Positions 44,529 through 53,444 are shown, counted from the stretch's first letter. The stretch: DNA of 64,000 nucleotides from Selenomonas ruminantium AC2024 (GCF_000687995.1 NZ_JIAC01000001.1:1054001-1118000), one strand, 5' to 3'. Numbers and translations are program-made. Notes: a model not told the origin generated them from the letters alone.

Positions 44529-44694
44529 ACTATCGATCTCCTTTATACCAATATGAAATAAGACGCCGGGCATAGCAAGGAGACTGCTGCGCGACGTCTT
44601 ATTTTATTGCAGAGGACAAACGGGCTGTTGTTTTCTGCATAGGATGCTTTCCTCATTCAACCGAGCCACCGAAGGAAGAGGAAAAGCTATTTCA
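44529..44694 (-). ncRNA. Structured hydG 5' leader (candidate regulatory RNA)
   Basis: From the predicted start near 44694 to the ATG, three hairpins follow each other: 44687-44646 (GAGGAAAAGC with GCTTTCCTC on the plus strand, one bulge), 44639-44608 (12-bp stem with two G-U pairs, 8-nt loop) and 44603-44557 (AATAAGACG/CGTCTTATT). The last one ends 13 bases before the ribosome site. It matches no riboswitch class that I recognise. Confidence 0.45.
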
Positions 44695-44700
44695 TAATCT

Positions 44701-44750
44701 ATTATAAAAATTTTATGGAAGGCTCACAAGCTCCCTGGGGGGATATAATT
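44701..44750 (-). promoter_or_regulatory. hydG promoter with C-tract/G-tract site
   Basis: On the minus strand: TATATCCCCCCAGGGAGC, then TTGTGA (44729-44724), 17 bp and a perfect TATAAT (44706-44701). Confidence 0.75.
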
Positions 44751-44828
44751 TCAAAAAAATGAAAATTATATTTTCTCTGATAAAAAGAAGGGGATATGAT
44801 ATACCTGGTATTCCGATAAAATGTTCTG

Positions 44829-44875
44829 CATATCCCCCTGGGGGGCTTATGTTTCCGAGAAAAATCTTGTATCAT
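44829..44875 (+). promoter_or_regulatory. ABC importer promoter with C-tract/G-tract site
   Basis: CATATCCCCCTGGGGGGC (44829-44846), TTATGT (44847-44852), 17 bp, TATCAT (44870-44875). Divergent from the hydG promoter, about 80 bases from it. Confidence 0.7.
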
Positions 44876-44911
44876 AAAATATTATAGAGAAGAGGGAGGT
44901 CTTAGCAAGGC

Positions 44912-45853
44912 ATGAATTACGCGGTAAAACGCTTTATCCAGCTGATACCGATTTTGTTTGGCATTACGTTTTTATCGTTTTTGCTGATGTATCTGGCGGG
45001 CAGCGATGCGGTGACGGAGATGTATACTAACCGCGGCGTGGAAGTGGCGCAGGAAATCATTGACGAGAAGAAGGCGGCTTTGGGGCTGAACCTGCCATTT
45101 TTTCAGCAGTATATCAACTGGCTTTGGGGCATGCTGCATGGCAATATGGGCGTTAGCTATGTGACCGGTGAGGATGTGCTGCTGGCTTTTATGAAAAAAC
45201 TGCCGGCAACCTTATTGTTGACGGCGCTTTCCATTGCCCTGACGGTCATGATTTCCCTGCCCTGTGGAATACTGGCGGCGGTTCGTCATGATAAAATCGC
45301 GGATATTGTGCTGCGTTTCGGCAGTTTCCTGGGTAATGCTATGCCGAACTTCTTTGTGGGGATGCTCTTGATGGAGTTTTTGGGCATTCAGCTGGGCGTG
45401 CTGCCGGTCATTTCCAGCGGTACGGATTTTCGGAGCGCCATTATGCCTACCCTGACTTTAGCGATTGCCATGTCGGCCAAATATCTGCGGCAGGTGCGCA
45501 GCGCGGTGCTGGATGAACTCAATAAGGATTACGTGCTTGGGGCGAAGGCTCGGGGCATAAGCAATCAGGTGATTCTCTGGAAAAACGTGATGAAGGCTTC
45601 GATGCTTACGATTATGACCTTGCTCGCGCTGTCTATCGGCAGTCTCCTGGGGGGCACGGCGATTATCGAAAGCATCTTTATGTGGGACGGGGTAGGCAAA
45701 CTGGCCGTGGATGCCATCAACATGCGGGACTATCCCATCATTCAGGCCTATGTCATGTGGATGGCCATTATCTATGTTCTGGTGAATCTGGTGGCAGACA
45801 TTATATACCACCATCTTGACCCGCGTATCCGTCTGGGGGTGAATGCCAAATGA
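44912..45853 (+). CDS. ABC transporter permease (NikB/DppB family)
   Basis: 313 residues, six membrane helices, with the binding-protein-dependent transport signature near the C-terminus (VLGAKARGISNQVILWKN). It forms one half of the channel of a nickel/di- or oligopeptide-type importer. ATG start with GGGAGG. Overlaps the next permease by 4 bases. First gene of a five-gene operon behind one of the special promoters. Confidence 0.9.
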   Translation: MNYAVKRFIQLIPILFGITFLSFLLMYLAGSDAVTEMYTNRGVEVAQEIIDEKKAALGLNLPFFQQYINWLWGMLHGNMGVSYVTGEDVLLAFMKKLPATLLLTALSIALTVMISLPCGILAAVRHDKIADIVLRFGSFLGNAMPNFFVGMLLMEFLGIQLGVLPVISSGTDFRSAIMPTLTLAIAMSAKYLRQVRSAVLDELNKDYVLGAKARGISNQVILWKNVMKASMLTIMTLLALSIGSLLGGTAIIESIFMWDGVGKLAVDAINMRDYPIIQAYVMWMAIIYVLVNLVADIIYHHLDPRIRLGVNAK

Positions 45854-46707
45854 GTCAGGCAATAGCCCCGACCATCCGGGTACAGAATGTACGTCAAAAT
45901 CGCTTGCAGCGCAAGCTCTGGTTCTTTGGCGGGTTGGCCCTTTTGTTGATTCTTGCCTCCTTTTTCAGCGACTATCTCTGCCCTTATGACCCTTATCTGC
46001 AGGATATGTCAATGACTAAGGCAGCGCCTTCGGCAGAACACTTGCTTGGCACGGACCGTTATGGCCGGGATATGTTATCAAGGGTCATTGCCGGCAGCAA
46101 GACCAGTATCTTTTCCACCTTGCTGCTCGTGAGCTTTATTGCGGTCTTTGGCAGCATTATCGGCATTATCTGTGCCTGGGCGGGAAAATGGGTGGACACG
46201 CTGCTCATGCGCCTGTCCGATATGTTTTTGGCTTTCCCGGGGTTGGTATTTGCTTTGGCGGTGGCAGCTGTTTTAGGGGGCGGCGTTCATAATGCCATCT
46301 TTGCCCTGGCGGCCATCAGTTGGCCGAAATATGCACGCCTGGCCCGCAGCCAGACCTTGGCTTTGCAGTCATCGACCTTCATGCAGGCTGCAAAAATGGC
46401 GGGCAGCGGTACCTGCAAGATTATCCGCAAACATGTACTGCCCAATATCGCCGGGCCAATTCTGGTGACGGCCATGCTGGATATCGGTACGATGATGATG
46501 GAGCTGGCGGGACTCTCATTCCTTGGTTTGGGGGCTAAGCCGCCCATTCCGGAATGGGGCAGCATGATGAGCGATACCCGCAATCTTTTGCCCACGCAGC
46601 CTTGGGTGACGCTATCCCCGGGCTTTGCGATTTTCTTCTCGGTGATGATTTTCAATCTGCTGGGGGACACCGTGCGCGATTATCTTGATCCGAAAAATAG
46701 AAAGTAA
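45850..46707 (+). CDS. ABC transporter permease (NikC/DppC family)
   Basis: 285 residues; the second half of the channel. N-terminal helix (about 26-41), then GTDRYGRDMLSRVIAGSK (about 73-90), the family hallmark, and the EAA-like coupling loop QAAKMAGSGTCKIIRKHVLP (about 179-198). Start overlaps the upstream stop by 4 bases. Confidence 0.9.
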   Translation: MSQAIAPTIRVQNVRQNRLQRKLWFFGGLALLLILASFFSDYLCPYDPYLQDMSMTKAAPSAEHLLGTDRYGRDMLSRVIAGSKTSIFSTLLLVSFIAVFGSIIGIICAWAGKWVDTLLMRLSDMFLAFPGLVFALAVAAVLGGGVHNAIFALAAISWPKYARLARSQTLALQSSTFMQAAKMAGSGTCKIIRKHVLPNIAGPILVTAMLDIGTMMMELAGLSFLGLGAKPPIPEWGSMMSDTRNLLPTQPWVTLSPGFAIFFSVMIFNLLGDTVRDYLDPKNRK

Positions 46708-46718
46708 CAGGAGATAAT

Positions 46719-47537
46719 ATGTCAGAAATTATCCGTTATGAACATGTGGACATCAGCTACAATGGGGAACTGGCTGTCCACGATATCAGTTTTTCCCTCG
46801 GTGCAGGGGAGATTTTGGGCATCGTCGGGGAAAGTGGCAGCGGCAAGTCCACGCTGATTAAGGCTGCTTTGGGGATGCTTGGCCGGGATGGGCTGGTGAC
46901 GCGTGGCGATATTTACTACAAGGGACTCGACCTGCCGGATATCAGCGACAAGGAAATGCAGAAAATCTGCGGTACGGAAATCGGCATGATTTTTCAGATG
47001 GCAGGCAATTCTTTCTGCCCCATCCGTACCGTAGGTGCGCAGATTAAGGAAATGATGGCGGCTCATGGAAATGAGAACGCTGCGGCCGTAAAGGCAGAAG
47101 CCTGTGCGCTCTTTACGAAGTTTGGCTTTAGTGAGCCGGAGCGCATCTGGGACAGCTATCCCTTTGAATTGTCCGGGGGGATGCAGCAGCGTGTCGGCGT
47201 GGCGGCCGCCATGCTCCTAAAGCCGAAGCTTCTCTTGGCCGACGAACCCACTTCGGCACTCGATGTTACCGTGCAGAAGCAGGTCATTGAGGAAATGCTT
47301 TTGGCGCGGAAACTCTTTGGTACGGCTATTATCCTTGTGACCCATAATATCGGTGTCGTTCGGGCTATGGCAGACAAGATGCTGGTGCTTCATCAAGGGG
47401 AAATGATGGAGTATGGCAAGGCGGGGGAGATATTGGCAAATCCCCAGTCGCCCTATACGCAAAAACTTTTGGCGGCGATGCCAAGGCTAAGGAGGCGGGC
47501 AGCGGATGGATACGATACTGCAAACTGCGCATCTTAA
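46719..47537 (+). CDS. ABC transporter ATP-binding protein (NikD/DppD family)
   Basis: 272 residues. Walker A GESGSGKST (about 36-44), Q-loop in MIFQMAGNSF, signature LSGGMQQRVGV (about 153-163), Walker B LLLADEPTSALD (about 171-182). One of two ATPases of the importer. The end overlaps the start of the next ATPase by 32 bases. Confidence 0.92.
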   Translation: MSEIIRYEHVDISYNGELAVHDISFSLGAGEILGIVGESGSGKSTLIKAALGMLGRDGLVTRGDIYYKGLDLPDISDKEMQKICGTEIGMIFQMAGNSFCPIRTVGAQIKEMMAAHGNENAAAVKAEACALFTKFGFSEPERIWDSYPFELSGGMQQRVGVAAAMLLKPKLLLADEPTSALDVTVQKQVIEEMLLARKLFGTAIILVTHNIGVVRAMADKMLVLHQGEMMEYGKAGEILANPQSPYTQKLLAAMPRLRRRAADGYDTANCAS

Positions 47538-48264
47538 AAAAGTCTTTCCTCGCAAGGATGGGGAAGATATTGTGGCGGTGGATGATGTTACCTTCTCCCT
47601 GAAAAAAGGTGAGAAGCTGGCCATTATCGGGGAAAGCGGCAGCGGTAAGACCACCGTAGCCCGCATGATTGCCCATTTGCTGGAACCAACGGCAGGTCAG
47701 GTTATGCTGGCCGGAGAGGACATCACGAATGCCGGTGGCGCGAAGCTCAAAGAGGTCTATACCAGAATGCAGATGGTCTTTCAAAATCCCGTGGACAGTT
47801 TTGACCCGCGTTGCACATTAGGGGATGGCATCAGCGAGAGCCTGCTGAACCACGGCAAAAGCAAACGGCAGGCGGCAGAGATGACGAAAAATCTGCTGGC
47901 GCTCTGCGGTCTGGGAGAGGAATTTGCTCAGCGATATCCGCATGAAGTCAGCGGCGGCCAGTGCCAGCGGGCGGCTATTGCCCGGGCCTTGGCTATTGAG
48001 CCGGAACTGGTCATTCTCGACGAAGCGACCTCGGCGCTTGATGTGACGGTGCAGGCAGAGGTCTTGGATTTGCTGAACCGCCTGCAGGAAGACCGGGGCA
48101 TTGCCTATCTCTTTATCTGTCACGATATTGCGCTCGTGCAGGATTTTTGCGACCGGGTAATCGTGATGCACGAAGGCAAAATTGTGGAGGAAGGCATCCC
48201 AGACGAGATTATCAACAATCCTCAGCAAGCATATACCAAAAAGCTGATTGACAGCGTTTTGTAA
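47506..48264 (+). CDS. ABC transporter ATP-binding protein (NikE/DppF family)
   Basis: 252 residues. Walker A GESGSGKTT (about 44-52), signature VSGGQCQRAAIARAL (about 148-162), Walker B LVILDEATSALD. The ATG at 47506 follows AAGGAGG inside the end of the preceding gene, an overlap of 32 bases, so the two ATPases are translated together. Confidence 0.92.
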   Translation: MDTILQTAHLKKVFPRKDGEDIVAVDDVTFSLKKGEKLAIIGESGSGKTTVARMIAHLLEPTAGQVMLAGEDITNAGGAKLKEVYTRMQMVFQNPVDSFDPRCTLGDGISESLLNHGKSKRQAAEMTKNLLALCGLGEEFAQRYPHEVSGGQCQRAAIARALAIEPELVILDEATSALDVTVQAEVLDLLNRLQEDRGIAYLFICHDIALVQDFCDRVIVMHEGKIVEEGIPDEIINNPQQAYTKKLIDSVL

Positions 48265-48310
48265 CGGAGGCAGTAGAATTTTTTTACATAAAGGAAGGAG
48301 ATTTTGACAA

Positions 48311-49861
48311 ATGAAATGGAAAAAATTAATGGCATTGGCATTGGGGGCAGTCCTGAGTGCCGGCGTGCTTACAGGCTGCGGCACGGATACAGCCAGCAAG
48401 ACTGGTGAAAAGGCGCTGACCATTGGTGATACGACCTTTAACAGTTCCAATGAGGAGCCGGATGTAAATCCGCATAACACCTATGCGGGCTGGGCCTGCA
48501 TCCGTTATGGTATTGGTGAAACGCTGATTAAGTACAGCGATAATATGGAGATTCAGCCCTGGCTAGCGGTCAAATGGGAGAATGTGGACGAGCTTACCTG
48601 GAAGTTCACTTTGCGTGATGGTGTGAAATTCTCCAGCGGCCGTGTGCTGGATGCCGCAGCCGTCAAGCAATGCTTTGAGCATCTGATTGCCAATAATAAG
48701 CGGGCGGCACAGGATTTGAAGATTGCCTCCATGGAAGCCAATGGGCAGGAGCTTATCATCAAGACCACGGAACCGAAACCGGCGCTCCTCAACTACCTCG
48801 GCGACCCTTATGGCTGTATCATTGATGTGGATGCTGGCTTTGAAAAAGGCATTGTGGCCGGTACTGGCCCGTACATTGCCACGGATATCAAGACGGATGA
48901 CCATCTGGTACTCAAGAAGAATGAAAACTATTGGGGGGGCACGCCGAAGCTCGACAAGATTACCATCCGCACGATTACGGACGGCAATACGCTCGCCAAT
49001 GCCCTGCAGTCCGGTGAAGTGCAGGCCGCTTACGGCATGGCTTATGAAAGCTATCCGCTGTTCCGCAATGACAAGTATAATATCTCGCAGATTTCCACTT
49101 CCCGCTGCTTCTTTGGGAAGATGAACTTCGACCCGGATTCTGTGTGCTCTGACCCGGCTGTGCGTCAGGCTATATCCATGGGCATTGACAAGGAAAACTT
49201 CGTGGCCAAACTTTTGGATGGCAACGGCTTCCCGGCTAACGGTGTGTTCCCCGCAGGCCCGGCTTTCGGCGGCGATAAGGTAAAAGCCGAAAAGTTTGAC
49301 CCGGAAGGCGCCAGGAAGGTACTTGAAGCTGCGGGCTGGGTCGATACGGATGGTGATGGCATCCGCGAGAAGAACGGCAAAAAGCTCGTCCTCAAGTGGC
49401 TGACCTATCCGAGCCGTCAGGAACTGCCGCTGCTCGCTGAATCTGCCCAGGCAACCTTGAAAGACATCGGCATGCAGGTGGAAGTCAACTGCACCGCGGA
49501 CAACAATCAGGCAGTCAAGGATGTGAAGGGCTGGGATATCTACGCCATGGCCAATGTGCAGGCGCCCACCGGTGACCCCGAATACTGGTTCACGGTGTTT
49601 GCCACCGGGAATGCCACCAAGAATCAGGGCAAATACCAGAGTGCCAAACTGGATGCTTTGGAAGCACAGCTGAGCCGCGAATTTGACCCCGCTAAGCGTG
49701 CGCAGCTGGCCCTGCAGATGCAGCAGGTCGTACTCGATGACCATGCCTTTGTATTCTGCTCCTTCCTCAAGATGAGCATGATTTCCAAGGCCAATGTGAA
49801 AAACTACACCTCCCATGCCTGCGATTACTATCAGGTAACGGCAGATTTGGATGTGGAATAA
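48311..49861 (+). CDS. Substrate-binding lipoprotein of a nickel/peptide-type ABC importer
   Basis: 516 residues of the family 5 solute-binding proteins. The lipobox LTGC puts the lipidated cysteine at C23. Stretches such as TWKFTLRDGVKFSSGRVLDAAAVK (positions about 95-118) and VARTGPYIATD-like GTGPYIATD resemble both NikA and DppA/OppA; the C-terminal SFLKMSMISKANVKNYT matches the NikA ending better. The gene comes last in the operon, unlike E. coli nik. Ligand could be nickel (chelated), a metallophore or a peptide; this is not decided. Confidence 0.85.
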   Translation: MKWKKLMALALGAVLSAGVLTGCGTDTASKTGEKALTIGDTTFNSSNEEPDVNPHNTYAGWACIRYGIGETLIKYSDNMEIQPWLAVKWENVDELTWKFTLRDGVKFSSGRVLDAAAVKQCFEHLIANNKRAAQDLKIASMEANGQELIIKTTEPKPALLNYLGDPYGCIIDVDAGFEKGIVAGTGPYIATDIKTDDHLVLKKNENYWGGTPKLDKITIRTITDGNTLANALQSGEVQAAYGMAYESYPLFRNDKYNISQISTSRCFFGKMNFDPDSVCSDPAVRQAISMGIDKENFVAKLLDGNGFPANGVFPAGPAFGGDKVKAEKFDPEGARKVLEAAGWVDTDGDGIREKNGKKLVLKWLTYPSRQELPLLAESAQATLKDIGMQVEVNCTADNNQAVKDVKGWDIYAMANVQAPTGDPEYWFTVFATGNATKNQGKYQSAKLDALEAQLSREFDPAKRAQLALQMQQVVLDDHAFVFCSFLKMSMISKANVKNYTSHACDYYQVTADLDVE

Positions 49862-49883
49862 AAGATGGCACTTTGAGCAGGAA

Positions 49884-49911
49884 GCCCGCGCCTTTTGGCG
49901 CGGGCATTTTC
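49884..49911 (+). terminator. Terminator of the ABC importer operon
   Basis: A perfect 9-bp stem GCCCGCGCC/GGCGCGGGC, TTTT loop, then ATTTTCT. Confidence 0.88.
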
Positions 49912-49940
49912 TTTACATTAAAGGCCATCTTTGCTATACT
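49912..49940 (+). promoter_or_regulatory. Promoter of the LCP-family gene
   Basis: TTTACA (49912-49917), 17 bp, TATACT (49935-49940), 46 bases before the ATG. Confidence 0.75.
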
Positions 49941-49986
49941 TATGGGGTTGAATTTCGACCTATATATTAATGAGGAGCAAAGAATC

Positions 49987-51306
49987 ATGCGGCAGAAGCG
50001 CAGACGTAAGCGCAGTTATAAAAGAGTCAAGTGGATATTGGGAATTATGCTGACCGTGCTGGTGGCAGTGGCTGGCATAATGGCAGCCAATCACTCCCGC
50101 AACAATGGCGGCCTGGTGAACAGCGATGGCGAACCGGTGAAAAGCGACCAGATTACCCATGTGATGCTGTTGGGCGTTGACCGCCGTGAGGGGGATGTGG
50201 GTCGCAGCGATACCATGATGGTGGCGGCCTTTGACCAGGAAAAGGAAAAAGCGTCCCTGCTCTCCGTGCCCCGTGATACGCGGGTACAGATTGAGGGCAA
50301 TGATTACGAGAAAATCAATCATGCCTATGCCTATGGCGGTCATAAGATGAGCCAGGAGGCCGTGGAAAAACTGCTGGGCACGAAGATTGACCATTATATC
50401 ATCATTGACACCAAGGCCTTTGAACGGATTATTGATGCGCTCGACGGCGTGGACATCAACGTGGAAAAGCGCATGTACTACGAAGACCCTTGGGATGATG
50501 ACGGTGGCCTCGTGATTGACCTCTATCCTGGCGAGCAGCATATGAATGGCAAAAAGGCCATCCAGTATGTGCGCTATCGTGATGGCGAGGGTGATATCGG
50601 CCGCATTGGCCGCCAGCAGAAGTTTATGAAGGCGGTGCTGGCCAAGGTCATTTCGCCCTCGGTGCTGCCCAAGCTGCCGAAACTAGTGGAGGAAGTAAAG
50701 TCCGCCATTCAGACGGATATGAGTCTGACGGAGCTCGTGGAGTTTGCGGGCAAGCTGAAGTCTGTTCACGACAATGGCCTGTCAGCGCAGATGGTGCCGG
50801 GACAGCCTGCTTACATCAAGGATGTGAGCTATTGGATTCCCGATATTACGGATTTGCGCTCGTTGATGGCTGAGCAGCTGGGCCTCGAACTCAGCGAGGG
50901 GGAAAAGCAGAGAGCTCAGGCTGATGAAGACGCCTATATGAAGACTCTGCCCAGCGGCATGCAGCTGCTGGCTAAGTCCAAGACCTCCGGTCAGGTGGCG
51001 GAAGGAACGGCGGAGAAGACGGAAGAAAAGAGCAAGCCCATGAAGCCGGAGGAAATTTCCGTGATGGTCATTAACGACAGTGGCATTAACGGTGCCGCCG
51101 CGGAAGTGGCCCAGATTCTTCAGCGGAAAGGCTTTGTGATTTCCGGTGTGGAAACGGGTAAGACCAGTTCCCGTACCCAGACCACCATCACGACTTCCAC
51201 CCGCAACACGGATGTGTTCTACGGCATGCCCTTTGCCTGCGTGATTATGGACGGCGGCAGTTCCAATCAGGCCGTAGTGCATATTGGATTGGATTATAAG
51301 AAATAG
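49987..51306 (+). CDS. LytR-CpsA-Psr (LCP) family protein with LytR_C domain
   Basis: 439 residues from the ATG at 49987 (GAGGAG upstream); the open frame starts earlier but crosses the terminator and promoter. A basic N-terminus and one membrane helix (about 16-36) are followed by the LCP catalytic domain (about 60-215) with LLGVDRREGDVGRSDTMMV and LSVPRDTRV, and by a C-terminal LytR_C domain (about 345-437). LCP enzymes attach glycopolymers from lipid carriers to the cell wall. The polymer in a diderm Firmicute is not known. Confidence 0.9.
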   Translation: MRQKRRRKRSYKRVKWILGIMLTVLVAVAGIMAANHSRNNGGLVNSDGEPVKSDQITHVMLLGVDRREGDVGRSDTMMVAAFDQEKEKASLLSVPRDTRVQIEGNDYEKINHAYAYGGHKMSQEAVEKLLGTKIDHYIIIDTKAFERIIDALDGVDINVEKRMYYEDPWDDDGGLVIDLYPGEQHMNGKKAIQYVRYRDGEGDIGRIGRQQKFMKAVLAKVISPSVLPKLPKLVEEVKSAIQTDMSLTELVEFAGKLKSVHDNGLSAQMVPGQPAYIKDVSYWIPDITDLRSLMAEQLGLELSEGEKQRAQADEDAYMKTLPSGMQLLAKSKTSGQVAEGTAEKTEEKSKPMKPEEISVMVINDSGINGAAAEVAQILQRKGFVISGVETGKTSSRTQTTITTSTRNTDVFYGMPFACVIMDGGSSNQAVVHIGLDYKK

Positions 51307-51330
51307 AAGTCCTTGGAGGATAGGAATGAA

Positions 51331-51442
51331 AGCCTTCCCCTCTGGGGAAGGTGGCAGCCGCAGGCTGACGGATGAGGTTGCAGAGATATTGCCTTTGAAC
51401 CTCATCCGCCCATGAGGGGCACCTTCCCCAGGGGGGAAGGCT
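51331..51442. mobile_element. MITE-like element with nested inverted repeats
   Basis: 112 bp with 23-bp terminal inverted repeats (AGCCTTCCCCTCTGGGGAAG... against ...CTTCCCCAGGGGGGAAGGCT, one mismatch that is a G-U in RNA) and an inner inverted repeat GATGAGGTT/AACCTCATC. Each terminus is itself a small palindrome. It has no coding capacity and sits between the LCP gene and the ABC-F gene, ending just before the ABC-F ribosome site. Similar CCTTCCCC...GGGGAAGG elements are familiar in Firmicute genomes. Confidence 0.8.
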
Positions 51443-51462
51443 AGTATAGAGGAGAATTTATT

Positions 51463-53415
51463 TTGGGTATATTGAAAGTTAATGGCCTCAAAAAGGCCTT
51501 TGGCATAGATGAACTCTTCCATGATGTGAATTTTGAAGTGCGGGGCGGCGATAAGGTCGGCCTGGTCGGTGCCAATGGTGCCGGCAAGACCACCCTGATG
51601 AAGATTCTCATGGGACAGGAAGAAGCCGATGGCGGTTCGGTGCAGCTTGACCCGGCTGAAACCATCGGCTATGTGCAGCAGCAGGCAGACTTTGGCGAAG
51701 GCACGCTCTATGACGAGTTCCGTCGTGCCTTTGACGATATCATCGAACTCGGCGAGCGCAAGCGTTCGTTGGAAAAGCGCATTGCCGCAGGTGAAGAAGA
51801 ACTTTTGGACACCTATGGCAAGGTCGTGGAGCGTTTTGAACAGTTAAACGGCTATGAATTTGACAGCCGGATTAAAAAGGTCGCCTATGGTTTGGGCTTT
51901 ACGGATGAAGATTTCCAAAAGAATGTCGAGCATTTCTCCGGCGGTCAGAAGACGCGTATCTGTTTGGCCAAGGCTTTGCTTCGTGAGCCAGACTTCCTCT
52001 TTTTGGACGAGCCGACCAACCATCTCGACATCGGGATGATTGAGTGGCTCGAAGGTTTCCTGCGCACCTATCGCGGCGGCGTGCTCATTATATCTCATGA
52101 CCGCTATTTCCTCGACAAGGTGGCTACGCGCATGGTGGAACTAGAGGCGAATACCGTCACTAGCTACGAGGGCAATTACACCTACTTTATGCGGGTCAAG
52201 ACGGCCCGGCGCGAGGCGCTCAAATCTGCCTACGAAAAACAGCAGGAGCATATCAAAAAGACGGAGGAATACATCCGCAAGTACAAGGCAGGCATCAAGT
52301 CTAAGCAGGCCCGTGGACGGCAGAGTCAGCTCAACCGCTTGGAGCGCATTGTATTGCCGCCGGAGGCTGCCAGCTTCAACTATTTTGCCTTTCATAAGCC
52401 GCCTGAATGTGCACAGCGTGTGGCAGAACTGGAAGAAGTTACCTTCGGTTATGGCAGTGAGCCGGTGTTCAAGGACTTGTCCCTGTTGATTCGCAACGGT
52501 GACGGCGTGGCGCTCGTTGGCCCGAATGGTGCAGGCAAGACCACTCTGCTCAAAGTTCTCGTAGGCGAGCTTGAAGCTGCCAAAGGCCGGATAAAAATTG
52601 GCAGCCGGGTGAAAATCGGTTATTTCTCCCAGCAGCATGAAACTTTGCATATGGATATGACTGTGCTTGATGAAATCATCTACACCTATGGCGTGGACGA
52701 AGAACAGGCCCGCCGTTATTTAGGCGCTTTCCTGTTCCACGGAGATGAAGTCCTGCGCAAGATTGGCGACCTCTCTGGCGGCGAGCAGTCCCGCGTGGCT
52801 TTTTTGAAGCTGATGCTTACGGGTGCTAACTTCCTTATTCTGGACGAACCGACCAACCATCTCGATATTCCGGCCAGAGAAGCGGTGGAAGAAGCCTTGA
52901 TGGCTTATCCCGGCACATTCCTTGCGGTATCCCATGACCGTTACTTCCTCGACAAGGTGGCTAACTGCACCTTGGAACTTGATAAGGGCCAGCTTACGGA
53001 ATACAGCGGCAATTACAGTTATTATCTGATGAAGAAGGAAGCTGAGCGGGAGGCCGAGGAAGAAGAACGGCTGGAAGCAGAAGACGCCGCTCAAAAGGTA
53101 GCGGCTAAGAAAGCTGCCGAGAAACCTGCGGAAGCACAGAAGGCAGCTGAGGAAAAAGCTGCCGCCAAAGAGCGGGCAGAAGCCGGTAAGATTCAGAGCA
53201 TGAGCGATGCCAAGCGCACGGAGATGATTCAGCGGGCTGAGGCGGAAATCGCCATGGCCGAAGCGGAGTTAAAGGGACTGGAGTTTCAGATGAATCAGCC
53301 GGATATTCAGGCTGACCCAGCGGAAAGTCAGCGCATTGCCGAAGAATACGCCGCCAAAGAGCAGGAGATAGAAGAACGCTATGCCAAGTGGGAACGGTTA
53401 GTGGCCAGCGAATAA
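51463..53415 (+). CDS. ABC-F family ATPase (ribosome-associated type)
   Basis: 650 residues, two ABC domains without membrane segments. First: GANGAGKTT, FSGGQKTRICLAKALL, LFLDEPTNHLD. Second: GPNGAGKTT, LSGGEQSRVAF, LILDEPTNHLD. A linker of about 80 residues rich in basic residues and a long C-terminal alanine/glutamate/lysine coiled coil (about 530-650) resemble YdiF/Uup-type proteins. Such proteins act on the ribosome exit site; antibiotic protection is possible but not indicated. TTG start, GGAG 8 bases upstream, directly after the MITE-like repeat. Confidence 0.9.
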   Translation: MGILKVNGLKKAFGIDELFHDVNFEVRGGDKVGLVGANGAGKTTLMKILMGQEEADGGSVQLDPAETIGYVQQQADFGEGTLYDEFRRAFDDIIELGERKRSLEKRIAAGEEELLDTYGKVVERFEQLNGYEFDSRIKKVAYGLGFTDEDFQKNVEHFSGGQKTRICLAKALLREPDFLFLDEPTNHLDIGMIEWLEGFLRTYRGGVLIISHDRYFLDKVATRMVELEANTVTSYEGNYTYFMRVKTARREALKSAYEKQQEHIKKTEEYIRKYKAGIKSKQARGRQSQLNRLERIVLPPEAASFNYFAFHKPPECAQRVAELEEVTFGYGSEPVFKDLSLLIRNGDGVALVGPNGAGKTTLLKVLVGELEAAKGRIKIGSRVKIGYFSQQHETLHMDMTVLDEIIYTYGVDEEQARRYLGAFLFHGDEVLRKIGDLSGGEQSRVAFLKLMLTGANFLILDEPTNHLDIPAREAVEEALMAYPGTFLAVSHDRYFLDKVANCTLELDKGQLTEYSGNYSYYLMKKEAEREAEEEERLEAEDAAQKVAAKKAAEKPAEAQKAAEEKAAAKERAEAGKIQSMSDAKRTEMIQRAEAEIAMAEAELKGLEFQMNQPDIQADPAESQRIAEEYAAKEQEIEERYAKWERLVASE

Positions 53416-53444
53416 ATTGCTTTACAGCAGGAGGGAGTGAAGTT

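Noticed and set aside
44529-44694. hydG leader considered as a molybdenum-cofactor or other known riboswitch
   Set aside because: Short GAAGGAAGAG-like matches were on the non-transcribed strand and the conserved core sequences of known classes were missing.
51331-51442. C-tract/G-tract runs in this repeat considered as a fifth site of the hydrogenase-type promoter motif
   Set aside because: The runs belong to the terminal repeats of the MITE-like element and no -35/-10 pair follows at the shared spacing.
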